NCBI RefSeq assembly: GCF_006364615.1
Contig: NZ_CP040986.1
Coordinates: 1,219,800 to 1,283,799 of the forward strand
Direction: 5' to 3'
DNA length: 64,000 bases
Source: Candidatus Methylopumilus rimovensis
GTDB taxonomy: Bacteria; Pseudomonadota; Gammaproteobacteria; Burkholderiales; Methylophilaceae
Shown: positions 56,499 to 64,000 of the stretch, one piece after another
Layout of the letters: the number at the start of each line of letters is the position of its first letter
How positions within the stretch are numbered: position 1 is the first letter of the stretch
The notes under the pieces: model-generated
What the model was told of the DNA's origin: nothing
Seen by the model: the letters and a program-made list of their open reading frames with translations, nothing else
Databases searched by the model: none
Position numbers and translations under genes: made by a program

Positions 56499-57267
56499 GT
56501 GACTTCCTCATTTCTTTTTGTATGATTTCTTCGGCAAGTTTTAAATAAGCAACCGCACCTCGTGATGAGCGGTCATACATTAAGATTGGCATACCGTGAC
56601 TTGGGGCTTCTGCCAATCTTACATTTCTTGGAATAATGGTTTCATATACTTTGTCACCAAAATGGGCGGTGAGCTGATCGGATACTTGTTGCGCTAACAT
56701 ATTGCGTTTATCAAAAAGTGTTTTTAACAATCCTTCAATTTCAATGTGGGGATTTAAATTGATTCTTACCTTTTTAATCGTACCCACTAAATCAGATAAA
56801 CCTTCTAACGCATAATATTCACATTGCATCGGAATTAGAACAGCATCAGCAGCTGTCAAGGCATTCACTGTAATTAAATTAAGTGCGGGTGGACAATCTA
56901 ACAACACATAGTCGTAATCTTTTTTTAAATGTTGTAATGCTTCTTTTAATCTAGTTTCGCGTTTACTTTCATTCACAAGTTCAACTTCGGCGCCTGCAAG
57001 ATTTCGATTCGAAGGTGCTAAATCAAAATTACCACGCTCACAATGAATCACAATATCGTTAAATGATTTACTTTGAATGAGCACATCATAAATTGACATT
57101 TTAATTGCTGATTTATCAATACCTGAACCTGTCGTTGCATTGCCTTGTGGATCAAGATCAATGAGAAGCACTGATTTATTTTTTGCAGCTAAGCTCGCGG
57201 CTAAATTCACTGATGTCGTAGTTTTACCTACACCGCCTTTTTGATTCGTTACCGCTAATATACGCAT
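56491..57267 (-). CDS. parA: Chromosome-partitioning ATPase ParA
   Basis: A 258-residue deviant Walker ATPase of the Soj type: NQKGGVGKTTTSVNLAASLA (about 8-27), DLDPQGNATTGSGI and YDYVLLDCPPALNLITVNAL. It has no N-terminal HTH, as usual for chromosomal ParA. With ParB it segregates the origin region. It follows rsmG by 2 nt and overlaps parB. Confidence 0.96.
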   Translation of the reverse strand: MRILAVTNQKGGVGKTTTSVNLAASLAAKNKSVLLIDLDPQGNATTGSGIDKSAIKMSIYDVLIQSKSFNDIVIHCERGNFDLAPSNRNLAGAEVELVNESKRETRLKEALQHLKKDYDYVLLDCPPALNLITVNALTAADAVLIPMQCEYYALEGLSDLVGTIKKVRINLNPHIEIEGLLKTLFDKRNMLAQQVSDQLTAHFGDKVYETIIPRNVRLAEAPSHGMPILMYDRSSRGAVAYLKLAEEIIQKEMRKSHG

Positions 57268-57269
57268 AT

Positions 57270-57908
57270 CTAAAAATTATCTTTCTTTAATATTACTAAA
57301 TATCGTTCTGCATTAATAAAAGGTACTTCAAGTGGAATCAATGTATATTGATTTTTTTCAAATTCTTCTAATTCTTCTTTCACATCTTTTGATTTCATCG
57401 CTAACCACACGCCTTCTTTTTGTAACGTGTGTTGTGTAAGTGACATCATATTTTTTAAATTTGAAAACGCTCTTGATGTCACCGCTTCAAAAAGTGTTAT
57501 CGGTTGATAATCTTCAACGCGACTATTCACTACATCTAAATTCGTAAGTGCTAATTCACTTTTCACTTGTTGCATGAATGTCGTTTTTTTATTGACCGAA
57601 TCCATTACTGTTACTTTTAATTCAGGTTTTGTAATTGCTAATACAATGCCTGGAAATCCAGCGCCACTTCCTACATCTAATATATTTTTTACATGCACAT
57701 GATTTAAAATAGATAAGCTATCAAGAAAATGAAGCTTAATCATTTCATCGCGCTCACGAATCGCAGTTAAGTTATAAACGCGATTCCATTTTTCTACTAA
57801 ATTTAAATATGTCATCAACTGATCTATCATTTGATCAGATAATTTCAATGCCATGCGTTGCAATCCCTCGATCAATAGATCGAGGTCTTTTTTTTCCGTG
57901 CCATTCAT
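57270..57908 (-). CDS. rsmG: 16S rRNA m7G527 methyltransferase RsmG
   Basis: A 212-residue SAM methyltransferase: [24 protein letters not shown] (about 45-68), motif [18 protein letters not shown] (about 76-92) and [12 protein letters not shown]. It methylates G527 of 16S rRNA. It overlaps mnmG by 4 nt (ATGA), the classic gidA-gidB pair next to parAB near the origin. Confidence 0.96.
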   Translation of the reverse strand: MNGTEKKDLDLLIEGLQRMALKLSDQMIDQLMTYLNLVEKWNRVYNLTAIRERDEMIKLHFLDSLSILNHVHVKNILDVGSGAGFPGIVLAITKPELKVTVMDSVNKKTTFMQQVKSELALTNLDVVNSRVEDYQPITLFEAVTSRAFSNLKNMMSLTQHTLQKEGVWLAMKSKDVKEELEEFEKNQYTLIPLEVPFINAERYLVILKKDNF

Positions 57909-59818
57909 GCTGCTTTTTCTGGGCGATTTGTGGTCATTTTTTTAGGCTTATTTTTTCGTTTAATAAACACTAAAAGTAATGATATGGTCGCTGGGGTAAT
58001 ACCCGAGATACGTGAAGCTTGTCCTAAATTTTCAGGCTTATGTAAATTTAATTTTTGTTGTGCCTCAACACTTAATCCATGCACTTCTTTGTAATCAAGA
58101 TCGATAGGCAATGGAATATCTAATTGATCTCGACTTCGATCCACTTCTTCTTGTTGTCTTAAAATATAGCCTTTATATTTTGCTGAAATTTCAACTTGTT
58201 CTCTGACCGCAGGATCAATCAAACTTGCATCTTCTTTCATTAATTCTTTAACGCCTTCAAAACTAACTTCAGGGCGTCTTAATAAATCAAACAAGTTATA
58301 TTCGTGATCAATCGCTTTACCGATAATCGCTTGTTGTTTTTCAATCGAAATATCTTGAGGCCTCACAAAGAATTTTTTTAATCGCGCTTCTTCTGACTGA
58401 ATAGTTTCTTGTTTTTGATTGAACATCGCCCAGCGATCATCATCAACCAATCCTAAATTGCGACCTATTTCTGTAAGTCTCAAATCAGCGTTATCTTCTC
58501 TTAACATCAATCGATATTCAGCTCGACTTGTAAACATTCTGTAAGGTTCGGAAACACCTCTCGTAATAAGGTCATCAACTAAAACACCTAAATAAGCTTC
58601 ATCGCGCTTAGGGCACCAGGATTCTTTATCTTGTGTCATTAAAGCGGCATTTGTTCCAGCCAACAATCCTTGCGCTGCAGCCTCTTCGTAGCCTGTCGTG
58701 CCATTGATTTGTCCTGCGAAAAATAAGCCTTGAATCGATTTAGTTTCCAAACTGGATTTCAAGTTACGTGGGTCAAAGTAATCATATTCAATAGCGTAAC
58801 CCGGTCTTAGGATGTGAGCATTCTCTAACCCATTGATTGAACGGACTAATTTGTACTGTATATCAAAAGGTAAGCTCGTTGAAATACCATTGGGATAAAT
58901 TTCATTGGTATTTAGGCCTTCTGGCTCTAAAAAAATCTGGTGGGAATCTTTATCTGCAAATCGATGAATTTTATCTTCAACCGATGGGCAATAGCGAGGC
59001 CCCACTCCCTCAATCACGCCGGTATACATGGGGGAGCGATCTAATCCACTTCGAATAATGTCATGGGTCGATTCATTGGTATGTGTAATCCAACACGACA
59101 CTTGTTGTGGATGTGTTGTTTTTTTGCCATAAAAAGAAAAATAAGGGGTCGGAGTATCACCCGGCTGTTCCTGCATCACAGCATAATTAATTGTACGTCC
59201 ATCAATTCTTGGGGGCGTGCCAGTTTTAAGTCGGCCTACAGGTAAGCCAATTTCCCTTAAACGATGCGCTAAAGAAATAGAAGGTGGGTCGCCTGCACGG
59301 CCTGCTTGATAATTCTTTAAGCCCACATGAACGAGGCCGCCTAAAAATGTGCCCGCAGTTAAAACAACTGTTTTAGATTTAAATTGAATGCCAATTTGCG
59401 TCACCACACCGGCGACACGATCTTTATCTAAAAGAATGTCATCAACTGCTTGTTGGAAAAGCCAAAGATTAGGTTGATTTTCAAGGCGATGACGAATTGC
59501 AGCCTTATATAAAATACGATCTGCTTGAGCACGAGTAGCTCTGACCGCTGGACCTTTGCTACTATTTAAGATACGAAATTGAATGCCAGATTCATCAGTC
59601 GCAATGCCCATAGCACCGCCTAAAGCGTCGATTTCTTTAACTAAATGACCTTTACCAATGCCACCAATGGACGGGTTACAAGACATTTGACCTAAAGTTT
59701 CAATGTTGTGGGTTAAAAGAAGAGTCTTTTGTCCCATGCGTGACGAAGCCAAGGCCGCCTCTGTACCGGCATGTCCTCCGCCCACTACAATCACATCAAA
59801 ATTGTTAGGAAATTCCAT
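57905..59818 (-). CDS. mnmG: tRNA U34 carboxymethylaminomethyl-modification enzyme MnmG
   Basis: A 637-residue FAD enzyme: [18 protein letters not shown] (about 8-25) is the FAD-binding loop, [23 protein letters not shown] the family signature, [15 protein letters not shown] another, and the C-terminal helices bind MnmE and tRNA. With MnmE it modifies U34 in the wobble position of several tRNAs. It is the first gene of mnmG-rsmG-parA-parB. Confidence 0.97.
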   Translation of the reverse strand: MEFPNNFDVIVVGGGHAGTEAALASSRMGQKTLLLTHNIETLGQMSCNPSIGGIGKGHLVKEIDALGGAMGIATDESGIQFRILNSSKGPAVRATRAQADRILYKAAIRHRLENQPNLWLFQQAVDDILLDKDRVAGVVTQIGIQFKSKTVVLTAGTFLGGLVHVGLKNYQAGRAGDPPSISLAHRLREIGLPVGRLKTGTPPRIDGRTINYAVMQEQPGDTPTPYFSFYGKKTTHPQQVSCWITHTNESTHDIIRSGLDRSPMYTGVIEGVGPRYCPSVEDKIHRFADKDSHQIFLEPEGLNTNEIYPNGISTSLPFDIQYKLVRSINGLENAHILRPGYAIEYDYFDPRNLKSSLETKSIQGLFFAGQINGTTGYEEAAAQGLLAGTNAALMTQDKESWCPKRDEAYLGVLVDDLITRGVSEPYRMFTSRAEYRLMLREDNADLRLTEIGRNLGLVDDDRWAMFNQKQETIQSEEARLKKFFVRPQDISIEKQQAIIGKAIDHEYNLFDLLRRPEVSFEGVKELMKEDASLIDPAVREQVEISAKYKGYILRQQEEVDRSRDQLDIPLPIDLDYKEVHGLSVEAQQKLNLHKPENLGQASRISGITPATISLLLVFIKRKNKPKKMTTNRPEKAA

Positions 59819-59884
59819 GATTTTACGTCTGTTAGAAAAGGTGTAATTTTACTTTAATCTGGTCAGAATCACTATGAAAACGAT

Positions 59885-59900
59885 TGTTTCACGTGAAACA
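59885..59900. promoter_or_regulatory. parS site 1
   Basis: TGTTTCACGTGAAACA is the exact 16-nt bacterial parS consensus, a perfect palindrome bound by ParB. It lies in the mnmE-mnmG spacer, 2.6 kb from parAB. Confidence 0.95.
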
Positions 59901-59924
59901 TTTACTTAAAAAAACAGGGGGAAG

Positions 59925-59940
59925 TGTTCCACGTGGAACG
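59925..59940. promoter_or_regulatory. parS site 2 (variant)
   Basis: TGTTCCACGTGGAACG differs from the consensus at the symmetric C/G pair and in the last base; the C/G pair is a common functional parS variant. It starts 40 nt from the start of site 1. Confidence 0.82.
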
Positions 59941-59946
59941 AAAGAA

Positions 59947-61305
59947 TTACTTACCAATACAAAAACGACTAAAAATTTCACCCAGAAGATCGTCTGGGGT
60001 AAATTCCCCCGTGATGAAAGCCAATGAAGTTTGAGCTTGTCTGAGCTCTTCCGCGACTAACTCGGGCGACTGAAGCTGATGAAGCGATTCATTCAAATGT
60101 TTTGAGACAGTATCAAGTGCATCTAAATGCCGTTGTCTCGCCATAAAAACACCTTGATTTCCGTCCTTACTAAATTCAACGCCAGCCATTTTTAATAAAG
60201 TCGTTTTAAGCTGGGCTAAGCCTTCTCCATTTTTTGCAGAAATAAAAAGATGGTGCTGACCATCAATCATTTCGGATGACGCCTTTTTGGATAACAAATC
60301 AATTTTATTGTGAATCCATATCTTAAAAATGTCTTTTGGAATGCGATTTAGAATGATTTTCTCGTAATCGGTAATACCCTTACCAGCATCCACTAAAAAT
60401 AATGCGATATTGGCCTTTTCTATCGAAATCCATGTTTTTTCGATGCCCATTTTTTCAATTTCATCACTTGTATCTCTTAATCCGGCAGTATCAATTACAT
60501 GAACCGGAATGCCATCGATTTGGATTTCACTTTTAATGGGGTCGCGTGTTGTGCCAGGAATAGAAGTCACGATCGCCTGATCATTGCCGGACAATTGATT
60601 AAGCAAACTCGACTTGCCCACATTGGGCTGGCCCACCAATACAACGGTCAAACCTTCGCGAAATAAGAGGCCTTGTTTAGCAGATGAAGTCACTTCATCC
60701 ATGCGCAACTTTAGACTTAAAAGCTTTTCCTTCACCTTGCCAGTCGTAATAAAGTCGATTTCTTCCTCGGGAAAATCTAAGCAAGCTTCAACATACATAC
60801 GTAAATCGATGAGTTCTTTTAGTAAGTCATTGATTTTATTTGAAAAATAACCACTTAAGGACAGCATAGCACTTTTTGCGGCCTCAGCTGTTGAAGCATT
60901 AATTAAATCTGCAACTGCTTCAGCCTGAGCTAAATCAATTTTGTCATTAAGATAAGCTCGCTCGGTAAATTCTCCAGGTTTCGCAAGTCTTGCACCACAT
61001 TCAATAGAGCGTGCTAATAAAAGTTGCATCACAGCAATGCCGCCATGGCCTTGAAGTTCTAGAATATCTTCGCCAGTATATGAGTGAGGAGATTTAAAAA
61101 AAAGTGCAATGCCACGATCGATCACTTGACCGTTCACATCTAAAAACGGAAGGTAGGACGCTAAACGATTTTCAGGACAAACACCTAAAATATGTTTCGC
61201 AACATCACTCGCCTTCGGACCTGAGACTCTAACGACCCCAATGCCGCCAGCACCCGAAGGTGTCGCAATGGCGGCAATGGTATCTAAGTTATTTGCGAGC
61301 TGCAT
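59947..61305 (-). CDS. mnmE: tRNA modification GTPase MnmE
   Basis: A 452-residue protein: the N-terminal tetrahydrofolate-binding domain ([22 protein letters not shown]), a G domain with [14 protein letters not shown] (about 227-240), DTAGLRDT and NKID, and the C-terminal FCIGK with the needed cysteine. It works with MnmG on tRNA U34. Its start overlaps the yidC stop by 17 nt. Confidence 0.97.
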   Translation of the reverse strand: MQLANNLDTIAAIATPSGAGGIGVVRVSGPKASDVAKHILGVCPENRLASYLPFLDVNGQVIDRGIALFFKSPHSYTGEDILELQGHGGIAVMQLLLARSIECGARLAKPGEFTERAYLNDKIDLAQAEAVADLINASTAEAAKSAMLSLSGYFSNKINDLLKELIDLRMYVEACLDFPEEEIDFITTGKVKEKLLSLKLRMDEVTSSAKQGLLFREGLTVVLVGQPNVGKSSLLNQLSGNDQAIVTSIPGTTRDPIKSEIQIDGIPVHVIDTAGLRDTSDEIEKMGIEKTWISIEKANIALFLVDAGKGITDYEKIILNRIPKDIFKIWIHNKIDLLSKKASSEMIDGQHHLFISAKNGEGLAQLKTTLLKMAGVEFSKDGNQGVFMARQRHLDALDTVSKHLNESLHQLQSPELVAEELRQAQTSLAFITGEFTPDDLLGEIFSRFCIGK

Positions 61306-62920
61306 TGCCTTTCTTAGCTAATGCTGCTGCATGAATGGATCGATTAATCATCCATTGTTGAAGAATGGACAAGAGATTATTAATCACCCAATAAAGCACT
61401 AAGCCTGCTGGGAAGAAAAAGAAAAATATACTGAATACAACTGGCATGATCATCATCAATTTTGCTTGCATGGGATCCGTGGGAGCTGGATTGAGTTTTG
61501 TTTGGACAATCATGCTGATACCCATAATGATAGGTAATACATAGTAAGGATCTTTCAGAGAAAGATCAGTGATCCATAAAATAAAAGGTGCATGTCTTAA
61601 TTCAACAGCGCCCATCAACACCCAGTAAAGTGAAATGAAAACAGGAATCTGAATAAGAATAGGTAAACAACCGCCCATCGGATTAATTTTTTCTGTGCGA
61701 TAAAGTTCTAACATGGCTTGTTGAAACTTAACTTTGTCATCACCAAATTTTTCCTTCATGCTTTGCAAGCGCGGTGCAAGTTCACGAAGTTGTGCCATAG
61801 ATTTATAGCTTGCTGCAGAGAGTGGATAAAAGAGCAGCTTAATTAACACCGTAAGAAGAATAATGGCGCTACCCCAATTATTTACTAATTTATAAATCCA
61901 ATTAAGCACGACAAATAAAGGTGACGCAATAAAAGTTAACCAACCATAATCCACTGAATAAGTTAAACCTGGTGCGGCTTTTTCTAGTTGTTCTTTAATT
62001 TGTGGGCCTGAGTAGAGTTTGGTTGAAAATTTTTTTTTCTCACCAGGCTGAATAGAAGAGAGTTGTGTTAACACACCTGATGAATAAATATTATCTGCAA
62101 CTTGTTTTGTATAAAATTCACGCTTTTGATTAACAGGTAAAATCCAAGCGCTCGCAAAATAATGTTGAATTACGCCTACCCATCCATCAACAGAAATAAG
62201 TGATAAGTCACGTTTCTTCATATCTTTAAAATTAATTTTTTTAAATTTATCTGCTTCAGTATAGTAAGCGCCACCGGTAAATGTGGGTGCTAGGCTAGTG
62301 CCTTGATTAGATTCATCATCATGTAACAGCTGGAAATAAGCTGATGGTGTAATAGCCAATTTACTATGATTAGTAATTTCATAACGGACACCTATTTGAT
62401 AACTATCACGATCGAAAGAAATAATTTTTACAACTTCCACATCTTGATTTTTGTAATTTAATTTAACATCTAAATGATTTTGCCCACTTTCTAAAACATA
62501 ATTTGTTTTTTCAGATGTGAACATAGATTTATGTGTTGGCAAATCATTACCGATAAGCCCTGATTGTGCCACGTAAAGCAATGGTTTCTGTGCATCATCT
62601 AATAAAAGAAATTTATCCTGCCCGTTATCAGCCAAATGGTTGTTTAAAAGCAAACGACGAATATCACCACCCGCTGTATCAATTTCAATTTGATACAAGT
62701 CAGTCAATACTTTAATGCGAGATGCAGTTTCTAATTTGAAATTAGAATCGGGAGATATTGTTTTGGCATCTGAAGTATTTAATTTTTGAGAAGATGGAAC
62801 GCTCGCATCTTGTTGCGATGCAACTTCGCTTACTGGAACATGTTTACGTTGCCATGTATCCCATAGCAAAAGAATTGAAAAAGAAAATACAACAAACAGT
62901 ATTAAACGCTTCGTGTCCAT
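61289..62920 (-). CDS. yidC: Membrane protein insertase YidC
   Basis: A 543-residue insertase: an N-terminal membrane anchor ([19 protein letters not shown]), a large periplasmic domain (about 60-340), then the conserved five-helix core with the hydrophilic-groove arginine in the [30 protein letters not shown] region (about 355-385). It inserts inner-membrane proteins with or without Sec. Size fits Gram-negative YidC (548 in E. coli). Confidence 0.97.
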   Translation of the reverse strand: MDTKRLILFVVFSFSILLLWDTWQRKHVPVSEVASQQDASVPSSQKLNTSDAKTISPDSNFKLETASRIKVLTDLYQIEIDTAGGDIRRLLLNNHLADNGQDKFLLLDDAQKPLLYVAQSGLIGNDLPTHKSMFTSEKTNYVLESGQNHLDVKLNYKNQDVEVVKIISFDRDSYQIGVRYEITNHSKLAITPSAYFQLLHDDESNQGTSLAPTFTGGAYYTEADKFKKINFKDMKKRDLSLISVDGWVGVIQHYFASAWILPVNQKREFYTKQVADNIYSSGVLTQLSSIQPGEKKKFSTKLYSGPQIKEQLEKAAPGLTYSVDYGWLTFIASPLFVVLNWIYKLVNNWGSAIILLTVLIKLLFYPLSAASYKSMAQLRELAPRLQSMKEKFGDDKVKFQQAMLELYRTEKINPMGGCLPILIQIPVFISLYWVLMGAVELRHAPFILWITDLSLKDPYYVLPIIMGISMIVQTKLNPAPTDPMQAKLMMIMPVVFSIFFFFFPAGLVLYWVINNLLSILQQWMINRSIHAAALAKKGNAARK

Positions 62921-62939
62921 AAATTATAAAATTCCAAAA

Positions 62940-63149
62940 TTAAATAACAGGGTCATGACCACCCTTGCACCAGGGATGACATTTACCTATTCGTTTCATT
63001 GATAAAAAAATACCTTGTATTACGCCTTTTTTTTGTATCGCCTCTATCGAGTATTGTGAACACGTCGGTGTGAATCGACATTGCTGACCAAAAAAGGGAC
63101 TTAATAATAATTGATAACATCTCAGAAAAAATATTGCGATTGATTTCAT
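62940..63149 (-). CDS. yidD: YidD membrane protein insertion efficiency factor
   Basis: A 69-residue protein with the YidD pattern: YQLLLSPFFGQQCRFTPTCSQYSIEAI (about 12-38) and CHPWCKGGHDPV. Three cysteines are conserved. It helps YidC-dependent insertion. It overlaps rnpA by 4 nt and precedes yidC by 19 nt, the standard order. Confidence 0.95.
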   Translation of the reverse strand: MKSIAIFFLRCYQLLLSPFFGQQCRFTPTCSQYSIEAIQKKGVIQGIFLSMKRIGKCHPWCKGGHDPVI

Positions 63150-63478
63150 TTTTTCAATTTTGCAATCATCTGATCCACTTCTGTTTCAATCTCAACAAAA
63201 TCGTTACGATAAAACGATTTTTGAATGCGTATCACTATATCAAAATTTAAGAGCTGTTCTTGTTTTTTTCGCATTAATTCGCGCAAGACACGCCTCATGT
63301 AGTTGCGCTTTACAGCCAATTTCTGTGTTTTTTTGCCTACAACCATACCTAAACGAAATAAAGATAAAGTATTAGGCTGATAATGAAAACTTAGGTGCTG
63401 AAAGGAAAGTCGCTTACGGAAATTAAAAACGGATGAAAATTCATCCGTTTTTGTAAGTTTGGTTAATTTAGTTTGCAA
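63146..63478 (-). CDS. rnpA: Ribonuclease P protein component
   Basis: A 110-residue basic protein. RLGMVVGKKTQKLAVKRNYMRRVLREL (about 42-68) contains the RNR-type motif that contacts the RNA subunit. It supports 5' maturation of tRNA. It lies between rpmH and yidD. The RNase P RNA gene is not in the window. Confidence 0.93.
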   Translation of the reverse strand: MQTKLTKLTKTDEFSSVFNFRKRLSFQHLSFHYQPNTLSLFRLGMVVGKKTQKLAVKRNYMRRVLRELMRKKQEQLLNFDIVIRIQKSFYRNDFVEIETEVDQMIAKLKK

Positions 63479-63505
63479 ATTATGGAGAATTTGCCAGATA
63501 GGTCT

Positions 63506-63640
63506 TTATAGACCGATACGAGCACGGCCTTTAGCACGGCGTGCTGATAAAACAGCGCGTCCTGCACGAGTCTTCATGCGTACTAAAAAACCATGCGTGC
63601 GTGCACGTTTTACTTTTGATGGTTGATAGGTACGTTTCAT
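63506..63640 (-). CDS. rpmH: Ribosomal protein L34
   Basis: A 44-residue very basic protein starting [18 protein letters not shown] and ending RARIGL, the invariant L34 pattern. It is divergent from dnaA, 27 nt upstream of rnpA, as in most bacteria. Confidence 0.97.
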   Translation of the reverse strand: MKRTYQPSKVKRARTHGFLVRMKTRAGRAVLSARRAKGRARIGL

Positions 63641-63883
63641 TGTGTTTCTCCAGCTATAATTCGATAAGGATCGCGCAATTTACCGTACATACCGCCAAGT
63701 GTCAACGATTATTTGTGCAAGAAGTCTAAAAACGCCTGTGGATAACTTTGATAGGTTCAGTTAAGATGACTTCCGTAAAGCAATCATTCCCAAAAGGCAT
63801 TTTTATACCGTTCCGGTTCTCTAAAATGCCAAATCAAGAAGAAGTTGTAATTTTAATACTATATATATTGGATTTTGCCGTTA
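63641..63883. other. rpmH-dnaA spacer with one perfect DnaA box
   Basis: This 243-nt stretch has the DnaA box TGTGGATAA (63737-63745; TTATCCACA on the other strand) and an AT-rich segment at 63849-63876 before dnaA. Only one perfect box is visible, so it could be the autoregulatory site of dnaA, part of oriC, or both. The promoters of rpmH and dnaA must also lie here. Confidence 0.6.
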
Positions 63884-64000
63884 ATGGAAAATTTTTGGAC
63901 TCACTGTCTCGAACGCTTTAAAAAAGAGCTATCCGCCCAGCAATTCAACACCTGGATTAAACCGCTAAAGTTCGAACACGATCAACATAAAATTAAAATT
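63884..64000 (+). CDS. dnaA: Chromosomal replication initiator DnaA (5' part)
   Basis: The first 39 codons of dnaA run off the window edge. MENFWTHCLERFKKELSAQQ followed by FNTWIKPL is the N-terminal domain I of DnaA, which binds DnaB helicase and DiaA-like proteins. The divergent rpmH supports the call. Confidence 0.95.
   Translation, partial: MENFWTHCLERFKKELSAQQFNTWIKPLKFEHDQHKIKI

Overview
The window is AT-rich bacterial chromosome, most likely from a betaproteobacterium of the Methylophilaceae type (Methylotenera, Methylopumilus or OM43-like methylotrophs). This placement rests on gene order and protein character only. The right end carries the usual origin block: the start of dnaA faces rightward, and rpmH, rnpA, yidD, yidC, mnmE, mnmG, rsmG, parA, parB and atpIBEFHAGDC run leftward, followed by glmU-glmS. 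I saw no methanol-oxidation or RuMP gene, so methylotrophy itself is not shown here.

Layout. Positions 1-2400 hold a flavin-binding split-barrel protein, a MAPEG membrane protein and an aquaporin-arsenate reductase pair. Positions 2500-26900 look like an accessory region. It contains: a peptidase-less type I secretion triplet with an unusual ATPase (2742-7464); a bicarbonate transporter of the SbtA type coupled to a zinc-ribbon protein and a divergent LysR regulator (7549-10365); an outer-membrane porin; a c-di-GMP and exopolysaccharide module (14600-18876); a DgkA/phosphoethanolamine transferase pair (19040-21236); and a five-gene cluster joining an acyl-activating enzyme, a haem-oxygenase-like diiron oxidase, a short-chain dehydrogenase, a thermostable-hemolysin (GNAT-like) protein and a TPR protein, with a divergent MarR regulator (21315-26080). 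Positions 26948-45300 are mixed housekeeping genes (SelO, beta-CASP RNase, DedA, ROK kinase, PriA, ArgS, SPOR protein, DsbA, old yellow enzyme), several small membrane proteins of unknown function, and a ugd relic. From 45296 to the end is the origin-proximal core.

The most informative structural signal is a dispersed repeat. The promoter and 5' half of the single intact tRNA-Phe gene (26841-26916) recur as decayed copies at about 2495-2612, 18947-19028 and 26722-26804. The recognisable tRNA halves (18996-19028 and 26722-26754) stop at the same base, just before the anticodon, which is what repeated site-specific integration at the tRNA-Phe anticodon loop would leave. One scar promoter now sits directly in front of dgkA and one in front of the secretion operon. 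No integrase remains in the window.

The best candidate for an undescribed system is the ligase/diiron oxidase/SDR/thermostable-hemolysin cluster. It reads as a compact small-molecule or lipid pathway whose product I cannot name. The SbtA plus zinc-ribbon protein pair is the second candidate.
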